Origin: DASTDY01 sp035478375
GTDB lineage: Bacteria > Patescibacteriota > Saccharimonadia > Saccharimonadales > EFPC-124
NCBI GenBank assembly: GCA_035478375.1
Contig: DATIJQ010000020.1
Span: 1 to 20,355, forward strand
Direction of reading: 5' to 3'
DNA length: 20,355 bases
Under the pieces are notes generated by a model. The model searched no databases. It was not told the origin of the DNA and saw only the letters and a program-made list of their open reading frames with translations. Made by a program: the position numbers and the translations under genes. This document shows, one piece after another, positions 1-6,879 of this stretch; position 1 is the stretch's first letter, and each line of letters opens with the position of its first letter.

Positions 1-348
1 GTCGAGCGTACCGCGAACAATGTGGTAGCGCACACCTGGCAAGTCTGGCACGCGGCCACCGCGGATAAGCACAACTGCGTGTTCTTGCAAGTTGTGGCCT
101 TCGCCACCAATGTAAGCCCAAACTTCGTAACCATTGTTTAAACGGACACGAGCGACTTTGCGCAACGCAGAGTTAGGTTTACGTGGTGTACGGGTAGTTA
201 CTTTAATACAAACACCACGTTTAAGCGGCGCGTTTGCAGCGTAATAGCGGCCCTTAAGAGCGTTATGGATCCGGCCCAAAGCGACCGATTTGCTCTTTTT
301 TGCAGCCGTTTTGCGCGGCTTGCGGACTAACTGATTAATAGTTGGCAC
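1..348 (-). CDS. rpsL: 30S ribosomal protein S12 (C-terminal end outside window)
   Basis: S12 sits at the decoding centre of the 30S subunit and controls tRNA selection and streptomycin sensitivity. The visible 116 codons begin MPTINQLVRKPRK and contain the family landmarks KRGVC, KPNSALRKV, GGEGHNLQEH and LPGVRYHIVRG. The start is GTG at 348, preceded by AAAGGAG at good spacing. The gene runs off the left edge, so roughly the last 10-20 residues are missing. Compared with E. coli S12 there is an insertion of about 13 residues before KRGVC (residues 13-42), as in many Gram-positive S12 proteins. Residue 56 is Arg where Lys42 (E. coli numbering) is usual, and residue 101 is Pro where Lys87 is usual. 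The neighbouring Asp102, the known methylthiolation position of S12, is kept. Identification is certain. Confidence 0.98.
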   Translation of the reverse strand, partial: MPTINQLVRKPRKTAAKKSKSVALGRIHNALKGRYYAANAPLKRGVCIKVTTRTPRKPNSALRKVARVRLNNGYEVWAYIGGEGHNLQEHAVVLIRGGRVPDLPGVRYHIVRGTLD

Positions 349-487
349 TTGAGTGCTTCTCCTTTAGGTTTATAACGCGGGTCGAAGTGTGGTAAGCACT
401 GCGTCGCGTTCTTACTTATGCAACGAATGTGGTAGCGTACAACACCTTTAAAAACTACCAAATTGGTTGAAGTGAAACTCGCATATT

Positions 488-516
488 ATTGTAACAGAAA
501 TCGTGACTTGCAACAA
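488..516 (-). promoter_or_regulatory. Promoter of rpsL
   Basis: Read on the minus strand there is a -35 TTGTTG (511-516), a 17-nt spacer and a -10 TACAAT (488-493) preceded by TGT, an extended -10 motif. Transcription would start near 481, leaving a leader of about 130 nt before the rpsL GTG. The leader contains a small inverted repeat, GTAAG with CTTAC, near 393-416. The sequence TTCTGTTACAATAA recurs at the hisS promoter. Confidence 0.7.
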
Positions 517-558
517 GTATGCTTGCCGCAAATTTAAAAATGGTGTACTTTTAGAGGT

Positions 559-582
559 CCGGGCAAAAGTTGCTCGGTTTTT
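559..582 (+). terminator. Terminator-like hairpin before the 45-aa ORF
   Basis: CCGGGCAA and TTGCTCGG form an 8-bp stem with one G-U pair around an AAG loop, followed by TTTTT. It lies 18 nt upstream of the ATG at 601. A possible plus-strand promoter (TTGCCG, 17 nt, TACTTT, about 522-550) would place the hairpin at the very 5' end of the transcript. It could therefore be an attenuator or a 5' stabilising hairpin rather than the end of a gene, since no plus-strand gene lies upstream. Confidence 0.5.
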
Positions 583-600
583 GCTGCATCTGGGGTAATT

Positions 601-738
601 ATGGGGACTGGACACGACGGCGAGCATGACTACGGCGACACAGTCAATGTGCCCGACATGCCTGTTGGTGAAGAGCTGACGCGCGAGTGCACTCACGCCA
701 ATTGCGACGTCACATGCACCATGACGCGCAACCGGTAA
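601..738 (+). CDS. Small peptide, acidic N-terminus and Cys/Thr-rich C-terminus (45 aa)
   Basis: This small ORF is not assignable to a known family. It runs from ATG 601 to TAA 736-738, with GGGG five bases before the start as a weak ribosome site. The first 29 residues are rich in Asp, Glu, Gly and His (for example GHDGEHDYGD) and end in GEELTRE. The last 16 residues are CTHANCDVTCTMTRNR, with three Cys (30, 35, 39) and four Thr. This leader-plus-core look resembles ribosomally made, modified peptides, but no recognisable modification enzyme is present in the window. An ABC exporter lies about 220 bp downstream on the same strand, with a second small ORF between them. A non-coding origin cannot be excluded at this length. 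Confidence 0.45.
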   Translation: MGTGHDGEHDYGDTVNVPDMPVGEELTRECTHANCDVTCTMTRNR

Positions 739-784
739 GTGCTACGATTATTTTGTAGCACCAAGTGACGAAGGAGGTGAAGCC

Positions 785-868
785 ATGCCCAGCATTCCGC
801 CGGACACTGAGGACATCGTGTCCAGCGAGCCCGAACCGGAAGAGCCCGACCCCATCACCCAATACTGA
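785..868 (+). CDS. Small acidic peptide with a very strong ribosome binding site (27 aa)
   Basis: The ORF begins at ATG 785 and ends at TGA 866-868. The sequence AAGGAGGTGA sits four bases before the ATG and matches the full consensus anti-Shine-Dalgarno, the strongest site seen in the window, so translation is likely. The peptide is Pro- and acid-rich (it contains SEPEPEEPDP and ends ITQY), with no Cys, no Lys or Arg, and no membrane segment. It lies 46 bp after the 45-aa ORF and is followed at once by a 14-bp hairpin and then the ABC exporter. It could be an exported peptide or a translated leader that affects exporter expression. No family is recognised. Confidence 0.55.
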   Translation: MPSIPPDTEDIVSSEPEPEEPDPITQY

Positions 869-874
869 TGCACC

Positions 875-910
875 GCGTGCACGTCGCCCCCATTTCGGCG
901 GCGTGCACGC
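875..910. other. Strong 14-bp hairpin between small ORF and exporter
   Basis: GCGTGCACGTCGCC (875-888) pairs with GGCGGCGTGCACGC (897-910) around an 8-nt loop, with a single T-G wobble. No T-run follows on either strand, so it is not a standard intrinsic terminator. It starts six bases after the stop of the 27-aa ORF and ends about 50 bases before the exporter start. This fits an mRNA-stabilising or attenuating element inside a shared transcript. Confidence 0.6.
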
Positions 911-959
911 GCAACTTCCCCTAGCACTCCCGGCCAATGTGTGGCAAAATACATTGGTT

Positions 960-2705
960 GTGAATAAAAAAGTTTACTCATTCTTATTAAACACTTACGG
1001 CCGTCACGCTGGCATTTGGTTTGGCGTTGTCGCCGAGGTTATTCGTACGCTGCTACAACGCGTAGTAGTGACTATTATTGTGGCGCAGCTCGCCGCCGAT
1101 CTCGCCAATCATAACCTAGTCAATGCCCAACAACATGTACTTTGGTTTTTGGCGGCATATTGCAGCGGTGCGCTTATTGGCGCAGTCGGTGACCTAGTTG
1201 CTGTGTTTGCAGAAAACCATACATACGAAAAACTCGGCCTCGCCTTTTACAAAAAAATTACCGGCAAAGATATGGCGTTTTACCGCGACCACCAAACTGG
1301 TTATTTGGTGAGTTTGTTTCGGCAACATCTTGACGGTCTTATGTTTTTGAATCGGCTTATTCGTGGTGACGTGGTGCGCATGATTATTTCGCTACTCGCC
1401 CCCGTTGTTGTGCTGTTTTTTGCCGGCCCCGCACTTGGCTTTGTGGCGCTTGCCATTATAATTGTGCAGGCCATATATATTACGTGGGCATCAACAAAAG
1501 CTACCAAGTATCGTGAGCTAGCGCACGAAATCTACCGCCGCGTTACCGGCATTGTGTCAGATCACATTACAAATATTGTAGCTTTTAAGTCAGGTGGACG
1601 CGAAGCCGAAGCAGTGACCACGCTTGACGAATTGCAAGCAAAAGAAACGCAAACATTTTGGTTACGTCGCAAAGTTAGTGTCTTTTTAGATCTGCCGCGC
1701 GAACTTGCTACGGCAATTGGCGTTGCCGCGGCCTTTTTTGTTGTCGTAAATGGCGTGCAAACGAGGGGTTCGTCTGTTGCGCTTATTATTTTGACCATTA
1801 CCTATATGTTCCAGATCATTCGCAGTATTAGCGACCTGCCCAACCTGGTGTTACAAATGGACGACCAAGTCACCAAAATTTACCCGACGCTGGCCTACCT
1901 CACCAATGACTCCGAAACCGTCCGCGACCCAGCAAAGTCCAAAAAACTCACCATCACCAAAGGCACTATTACCTTACGGCACGTCGATTTTAGTTACCCG
2001 GCGCAACAGCGCAGCGAGCAAATTGCGGTGTTTAATGACCTCAACATTACCATACCTGGCGGCCAGCATGTCGGTATTGTAGGCTTAAGTGGCGCCGGCA
2101 AAAGTACACTCACTAGTTTACTTTTGCGATTTGATGATGTCACCGACGGCTCTATTACTATTGACGGCACCGATGTACGGCATGTTACCCAGGCAAACCT
2201 GCACCAGCAAATCGCTTATGTACCGCAAGAGCCTCTGCTGTTCCATGCCACAGTGCGCGAGAATATCGCCATGTTTAATGCCAATGTAACCGAGCAAAAA
2301 ATAATTGCTGCCGCTACCGCCGCTCACGCTCATGATTTTATTCAAACCTTGCCACAAGGTTACGAAACCATGGTTGGCGAACGCGGCGTCAAATTAAGCG
2401 GCGGCCAAAAACAACGTGTTGTGATTGCGCGCGCTATCTTAAAAAACGCGCCTATTATGATTCTCGACGAAGCCACCAGCGCGCTCGACACCGAAAGCGA
2501 AAAAATAATCCAACAAGCCCTACCCACCATTATCGGTAAACACACCGCAATTGTTATTGCCCACCGCTTAAGCACGCTCGCCGGGCTGGACCGTATTTTG
2601 GTTATGCATGATGGCAAAATTATCGAAGATGGGACACACCAGCAATTGCTCGACCTAAAAGGTCGCTACTTTAGATTGTGGCAAAAACAGATTCACAAAA
2701 ATTAG
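960..2705 (+). CDS. Half-size ABC exporter (fused membrane and ATPase domains)
   Basis: With a GTG start at 960 the product is about 581 residues, typical of MsbA/MdlB/LmrA-like half transporters that work as dimers and move a substrate out of the cytoplasm using ATP. The N-terminal half has about six hydrophobic helices. The ATPase half contains Walker A GLSGAGKST (about 375-383), the Q-loop YVPQEPLLF, the signature LSGGQ (about 479), Walker B IMILDEATSALD (about 500-511) and the switch His in VIAHRLST. The frame stays open back to 765, but that stretch overlaps the 27-aa ORF and the hairpin and is not protein-like, so GTG 960 or TTG 954 is preferred; the ribosome site is weak. There is no peptidase C39 domain. 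The substrate is unknown; the flanking small ORFs are candidates. It is transcribed against its rpoC and rpsL neighbours. Confidence 0.93.
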   Translation: MNKKVYSFLLNTYGRHAGIWFGVVAEVIRTLLQRVVVTIIVAQLAADLANHNLVNAQQHVLWFLAAYCSGALIGAVGDLVAVFAENHTYEKLGLAFYKKITGKDMAFYRDHQTGYLVSLFRQHLDGLMFLNRLIRGDVVRMIISLLAPVVVLFFAGPALGFVALAIIIVQAIYITWASTKATKYRELAHEIYRRVTGIVSDHITNIVAFKSGGREAEAVTTLDELQAKETQTFWLRRKVSVFLDLPRELATAIGVAAAFFVVVNGVQTRGSSVALIILTITYMFQIIRSISDLPNLVLQMDDQVTKIYPTLAYLTNDSETVRDPAKSKKLTITKGTITLRHVDFSYPAQQRSEQIAVFNDLNITIPGGQHVGIVGLSGAGKSTLTSLLLRFDDVTDGSITIDGTDVRHVTQANLHQQIAYVPQEPLLFHATVRENIAMFNANVTEQKIIAAATAAHAHDFIQTLPQGYETMVGERGVKLSGGQKQRVVIARAILKNAPIMILDEATSALDTESEKIIQQALPTIIGKHTAIVIAHRLSTLAGLDRILVMHDGKIIEDGTHQQLLDLKGRYFRLWQKQIHKN

Positions 2706-2760
2706 TGTTTGAGGTATATTTGGTGAGGCGCGTTTTTTGCGCATTGCATAACGGCTAAAG

Positions 2761-2841
2761 ATGGTACACATGTCGTATCTGGATGGTCCCGAAGACGAGG
2801 ACAACGTCCGAGAGACAGAGCTTTCCGCAAAGGAGTCATAA
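2761..2841 (+). CDS. Possible small acidic peptide downstream of the exporter (26 aa)
   Basis: ATG 2761 (or ATG 2770 in the same frame) to TAA 2839-2841 encodes MVHMSYLDGPEDEDNVRETE followed by LSAKES. It is strongly acidic and lacks Cys, like the 27-aa peptide upstream of the exporter. Its ribosome site is poor (TAAAG directly before the ATG). It lies 55 bp after the exporter stop with no terminator between, so it may share the transcript. Its 3' end overlaps the AAAGGAG that would serve the next small ORF. The coding call is tentative. Confidence 0.35.
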   Translation: MVHMSYLDGPEDEDNVRETELSAKES

Positions 2842-2847
2842 GTCGTC

Positions 2848-2955
2848 GTGGGGAAAGAACTACCCAACGAAGCAGCCGCTGTAGTTAAGACTGCTGCAAC
2901 TGATGCAGCGGTGGACAGGGCAGTCCGCAACGCCGACAAGCAAACCGACCAGTAA
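2848..2955 (+). CDS. Possible small Ala-rich peptide (35 aa)
   Basis: A GTG at 2848 opens a 35-codon ORF ending in TAA at 2953-2955. AAAGGAG lies upstream but with a rather long spacing of 12 bases. The product is Ala-rich and looks helical and soluble (it contains NEAAAVVKTAATDAAVDRAV) and ends in KQTDQ. It is the last ORF of the plus-strand island before two hairpins. It may be translationally coupled to the 26-aa ORF, whose stop lies six bases earlier. No family is recognised. Confidence 0.35.
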   Translation: MGKELPNEAAAVVKTAATDAAVDRAVRNADKQTDQ

Positions 2956-2962
2956 CGCGCGC

Positions 2963-3007
2963 AAAAACGCACACACGCCAGGCACTCACCTGCCCGGCGT
3001 GTGTGCG
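2963..3007 (-). terminator. Second terminator behind rpoC
   Basis: CGCACACACGCC (2968-2979) pairs perfectly with GGCGTGTGTGCG (2996-3007), with an inner GGCA/TGCC stem. On the minus strand it is followed by TTTTT (2963-2967), so it can act as a back-up terminator for rpoBC. On the plus strand there is no T-run. Confidence 0.65.
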
Positions 3008-3030
3008 CCACCTCACACTTTTGAACCAAC

Positions 3031-3064
3031 AAAAACACCGCCCGTAAATACGAGCGGTGTTTTT
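3031..3064. terminator. Bidirectional terminator between the exporter island and rpoC
   Basis: AAAAACACCGC and GCGGTGTTTTT form an 11-bp stem around a 12-nt loop, giving a T-run on both strands. It separates the convergent plus-strand island and the rpoBC operon and starts 18 bases beyond the rpoC stop. Confidence 0.88.
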
Positions 3065-3081
3065 GCGTACGCTAGCAACTA

Positions 3082-6000
3082 CTAGAGTTCGTCGCCAGTT
3101 GGTTCGGCTGTCATTACACCGGTGCCGACAGGAATCTTGCGGCCGATGATAACGTTTTCTTTCAAACCATACAAGTTGTCAACGCGACCACTAGTTGCGG
3201 CGTTAATCAGCACGCGGGTCGTGTCTTGGAACGATGCGGCACTGAGGAAGCTGTCACTCCAAATCGACACCTTAGTGATACCAAGCAACAACTGGGTATA
3301 CTGCGATGGTTGCTTGCCATCATTTACCAATTGTTTGTTGGTTTCAACCACAGCGGCTTTAGACACAATGTCGCCAGTGACAAACAAGCTGTCGCCTGGA
3401 TCCTCGATTTGTACGCGGCTGAACATTTGACGCACAATGATCTCGAGGTGTTTATCGGCAATGTTTTGACCCTGTGCAGCGTAAATGCGCAGCACTTCGT
3501 TAATTATGTAACGTTGCGTCGCTTCAACACCTTTGAGGTGCATGAGGTCGTGCAAGTTAATCGAACCGCTAGTAAGACGGTCGCCTGCCTCAACATGGTC
3601 GTTAGCTTGAACGCTGAGCTGCTTAAAGCCTGGGATTTCGTACCGAGCAGGCGTTTGGTTAATAAGGTTGAGCACAATGTGCGTCTTAGTAACCTCAACC
3701 ACGCCGTCAAACGGTGCGGTTAGCGGACGGGCGTCGCCTTTATCGGCGGCCAAAACGTCGCCAGCAAGAACTTCGGTGCCGGTTTTAATTTGGGCTTTGC
3801 GGCCGTCGAGTTCGAGTTTTTCGGTGCGACCTTTATCTGGTGTGATTTGAACGACGTAATTGTCGCCATCTTCCCAAATATCAACCGTACCGGCAATTTC
3901 GCTAAGGTAAGCTTGACCTTTTGGCGAGCGGGCTTCGAATAGCTCATCGACACGCGGCAAACCTTGGGTGATGTCTTCACCGGCCACACCCGAGGCGTGG
4001 AAAGTGTTCAGTGTTAACTGCGTACCCGGCTCACCGACCGACTGGGCGGCAATAACGCCAACCGGTTGGTGCACGGCGATGAGCTTGTTGGTTGCCATAT
4101 CAATGCCGTAACTCTTTGGCGTAATACCGCGCAGGCTGGTGTCACTGAGGACGCTCATGATTTTGACATTGGCGATTGTGGTATCGGCATCAATGGCATC
4201 GGCAATTGGGCGCGTAATCAGTTCGCCAGTTTTAACGTGACCTTTAACATTTTCGGCAGCATAACGGCCGTATAGGCGGTCGGCAAAGGCGATCATGGTT
4301 TCGTCGGTTTCGGCGCGGTAAATGGCAAAACCTTTATCTTCGGCGTCGTCAGCAACAGTGAAGATATCTTGGCTGACGTCCACAAGACGGCGAGTCAAGT
4401 AACCAGAGTCAGCGGTCTTAAGCGCGGTGTCAATCAGACCTTTGCGCGTACCACGGGTTGCCACAAAAGCTTCGAGCGGGCTAAGACCTTTTTTAAAGCT
4501 AGAACGGATCGGTAACTCAATCTCTTTACCGGTGGCGTCCACCATGATACCAATCATGGCAGTTGCGAGCTTAACGTTACTGAGGTCACCACGCGCACCA
4601 GAGTCAACCATGACAGCCACGCTGGTGTCTTCTTGACCGAGGCGCGTTTGCAGTAGCTCGATTACCTTTTTGTCAACGGCACGCCAGTTGGCTAGTGTTA
4701 AACTGTAGCGTTCGTCGTCGGTAATTAGACCTTGTTCGTATTGGTCACTGATGGTGGCGGCGCGCTTGTCGCCTTCGGCAATCATGCCGTCAACTTCTTT
4801 TACGTCAAAGTAGTCAGTCATACCGGTCGACACAGCACCTAATGTTGCGTATTCTAGCGCCAAGTCTTTAACGTCGTCGGCAATTTTGGCGGTCGTTTCT
4901 GAACCATACAGTTCAAAAATGCGGCCCAAAACTTTAGCCAAACGCTTTTTGCCCATTACGTCTTCGACGTAGTCAAAGTCGGCTGGCATGATTTCGTTAA
5001 AGTACACGCGACCAAGGCTGGTGTCGCGGACTTCGCCTTTAACTTCGACACGGATTGGCGTTTGCAGCATAATTACGCCGTTTTCGTAGGCATAAATTGC
5101 TTCGTTAACGCTGGCAAAGCGCTTTGGTTCTTTAATTTGCGCACTTGGTTTAGGGTATGTCAGGTAGTAGCAACCAAGCACAATGTCCTGGCTAATGTTA
5201 AGAATTGGCGAACCGTCAGCAGGTTTGAGCAAGTTGTTGGTAGCGCTCATAAGCTCGCGGGCTTCGCGTTGGGCGTCAGCGCTGAGCGGAAGGTGCACGG
5301 CCATTTGGTCGCCGTCAAAGTCGGCGTTAAAACCTTTACAGACTAAGGGGTGCAGCTGGATAGCCTTACCTTCGATCAGTTTTGGCTGGAAAGCTTGGAT
5401 ACTTAAGCGGTGCAAACTTGGCGCGCGGTTAAGCAGCACATACTTGTCTTTAATGACTTCGTCGAGCGCGTCCCAAACCAGGCTGTCGCTGCTTTCGATT
5501 AAGCGAGTCGCACTCTTAATGTTATGAGCGTGTTCGTTGGCCAAAAGTTCAGCAATAACAAATGGTTTAAAGAGTTCCAAAGCCATGAGCTTTGGCAAAC
5601 CACATTGGTGAATCTTAAGGTCTGGACCGGCAACAATAACCGAGCGACCACTGTAGTCAACGCGCTTACCGAGCAAGTTCTGGCGGAAACGGCCTTGCTT
5701 GCCTTTAAGCATGTCGCTAAGACTCTTGAGGCGGCGGCGACCACCGGTTGCGCTGACGGCACGGCCGCTGCGGGCGGCGCTGTTATCAATTAATGCGTCG
5801 ACCGCTTCTTGCAACATGCGCATTTCGTTGCGGCGAATTACCTCTGGGGCATTGAGCTCAATGAGCTTTTTAAGGCGGTTGTTGCGGTTAATCACACGGC
5901 GATACAAGTCGTTTAAGTCACTGGTTGCAAAGCGGCCACCGGTCAGTTGCACCATTGGGCGCAGGTCTGGTGGAATGACTGGCAAAATGGTCAGGCACAT

Positions 6001-6879
6001 GCTAGTCGGCTTAATGCCGGCGCGTAACATGCCTTCTAACACCTTAAGACGCTTGAGGACTTTCTTTTTGCGTTGGCCTTTGGCTGCTTCAGATTCTTCG
6101 GCGAGTTCTTTTACCAACGAGTCGAGGTCAATCTCTGCCAAAAGCTCGTACAGTGCAGCGCCACCCATACCAACGCTAACGATAGCTTGGTAATCGTCGG
6201 GCAGGTTGTGGTAGTCGGTTTCGCTAATAAGCTGGCTTTTGACTAAGGATTCGAGCTGCGATTTCTTTTGGGTGTACGCTTCGGTTACGTCGTCGAGCTC
6301 TTTGCTCTGGGCAGTTGCCAATGCTTTGACATCTGCGCCATCGGCGTTTGCTTCTTTTTCGAAGCGGGCTTTAATAGCGACTTTTGCGGCCTCGAATTCA
6401 GCCTCGTTATCGGCCGTAAGTTGGTCGCGTTTTGCAACATCAACACTTTTAATAATGTAGCTGGCAAAGTAAGCAACGCGTTCGATGTTGCGGACGGTTA
6501 GTCCTAGCAACAAGCCCATCGCGCTTGGAGTACCACGGGTGAACCAGATGTGAGCAACTGGGCTCGCAAGGCTAATGTGCCCCATGCGTTCGCGGCGCAC
6601 AATGCTTTTGGTGACGATTTCGCCGTTTTTGTCGACGGCAGCTTCGCGGCTACGGACACCTTTATATTTATTTTCGTGGATGTTCAGGTCTTTTACCGGC
6701 CCAAAAATGCGTTCGCAAAACAAACCGTCGCGTTCTGGTTTTTGAGTGCGGTAGTTAATGGTTTCTGGTTTTAAAACTTCGCCGTATGACCATTCTTTTA
6801 CGTCTTCGGCAGAGGCCACGGCTAGGCGCACTGCGTCAAAATCCGCAATGCTGGTCGTCATGTGACTTAAACGAGCCAT
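3082..6879 (-). CDS. rpoC: DNA-directed RNA polymerase subunit beta'
   Basis: RpoC forms one half of the RNA polymerase cleft and carries the catalytic Mg. The 1265-residue product has LKPETINYRT (36-45), the rudder/lid region, NADFDGDQMAVH (518-529, the three metal-binding Asp), the bridge-helix/trigger-loop region with GVIAAQSVGEPGTQLTLNTF, and a normal C-terminus. ATG 6879 overlaps the rpoB stop as TAATG, with AAAAGGAGG in front, so the two are co-translated. Two oddities are clear. The N-terminal zinc ribbon aligns without gaps but its four Cys are I67, E69, V82 and N85, and the four Cys of the second zinc site are also absent; only five Cys remain in the protein. In addition, about 60 residues of predicted coiled coil are inserted at about 150-213, as in actinobacterial RpoC. 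Confidence 0.99.
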   Translation of the reverse strand: MARLSHMTTSIADFDAVRLAVASAEDVKEWSYGEVLKPETINYRTQKPERDGLFCERIFGPVKDLNIHENKYKGVRSREAAVDKNGEIVTKSIVRRERMGHISLASPVAHIWFTRGTPSAMGLLLGLTVRNIERVAYFASYIIKSVDVAKRDQLTADNEAEFEAAKVAIKARFEKEANADGADVKALATAQSKELDDVTEAYTQKKSQLESLVKSQLISETDYHNLPDDYQAIVSVGMGGAALYELLAEIDLDSLVKELAEESEAAKGQRKKKVLKRLKVLEGMLRAGIKPTSMCLTILPVIPPDLRPMVQLTGGRFATSDLNDLYRRVINRNNRLKKLIELNAPEVIRRNEMRMLQEAVDALIDNSAARSGRAVSATGGRRRLKSLSDMLKGKQGRFRQNLLGKRVDYSGRSVIVAGPDLKIHQCGLPKLMALELFKPFVIAELLANEHAHNIKSATRLIESSDSLVWDALDEVIKDKYVLLNRAPSLHRLSIQAFQPKLIEGKAIQLHPLVCKGFNADFDGDQMAVHLPLSADAQREARELMSATNNLLKPADGSPILNISQDIVLGCYYLTYPKPSAQIKEPKRFASVNEAIYAYENGVIMLQTPIRVEVKGEVRDTSLGRVYFNEIMPADFDYVEDVMGKKRLAKVLGRIFELYGSETTAKIADDVKDLALEYATLGAVSTGMTDYFDVKEVDGMIAEGDKRAATISDQYEQGLITDDERYSLTLANWRAVDKKVIELLQTRLGQEDTSVAVMVDSGARGDLSNVKLATAMIGIMVDATGKEIELPIRSSFKKGLSPLEAFVATRGTRKGLIDTALKTADSGYLTRRLVDVSQDIFTVADDAEDKGFAIYRAETDETMIAFADRLYGRYAAENVKGHVKTGELITRPIADAIDADTTIANVKIMSVLSDTSLRGITPKSYGIDMATNKLIAVHQPVGVIAAQSVGEPGTQLTLNTFHASGVAGEDITQGLPRVDELFEARSPKGQAYLSEIAGTVDIWEDGDNYVVQITPDKGRTEKLELDGRKAQIKTGTEVLAGDVLAADKGDARPLTAPFDGVVEVTKTHIVLNLINQTPARYEIPGFKQLSVQANDHVEAGDRLTSGSINLHDLMHLKGVEATQRYIINEVLRIYAAQGQNIADKHLEIIVRQMFSRVQIEDPGDSLFVTGDIVSKAAVVETNKQLVNDGKQPSQYTQLLLGITKVSIWSDSFLSAASFQDTTRVLINAATSGRVDNLYGLKENVIIGRKIPVGTGVMTAEPTGDEL

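Noticed and set aside
875..910. Intrinsic terminator call for the strong hairpin before the exporter
   Set aside because: No T-run follows on either strand, so it was listed as a hairpin of unknown role.
765..959. N-terminal extension of the ABC exporter frame
   Set aside because: It overlaps the well-initiated 27-aa ORF and the 14-bp hairpin in another frame, is Pro/Arg-rich and unlike transporter N-termini; the protein proper starts near 954-960.
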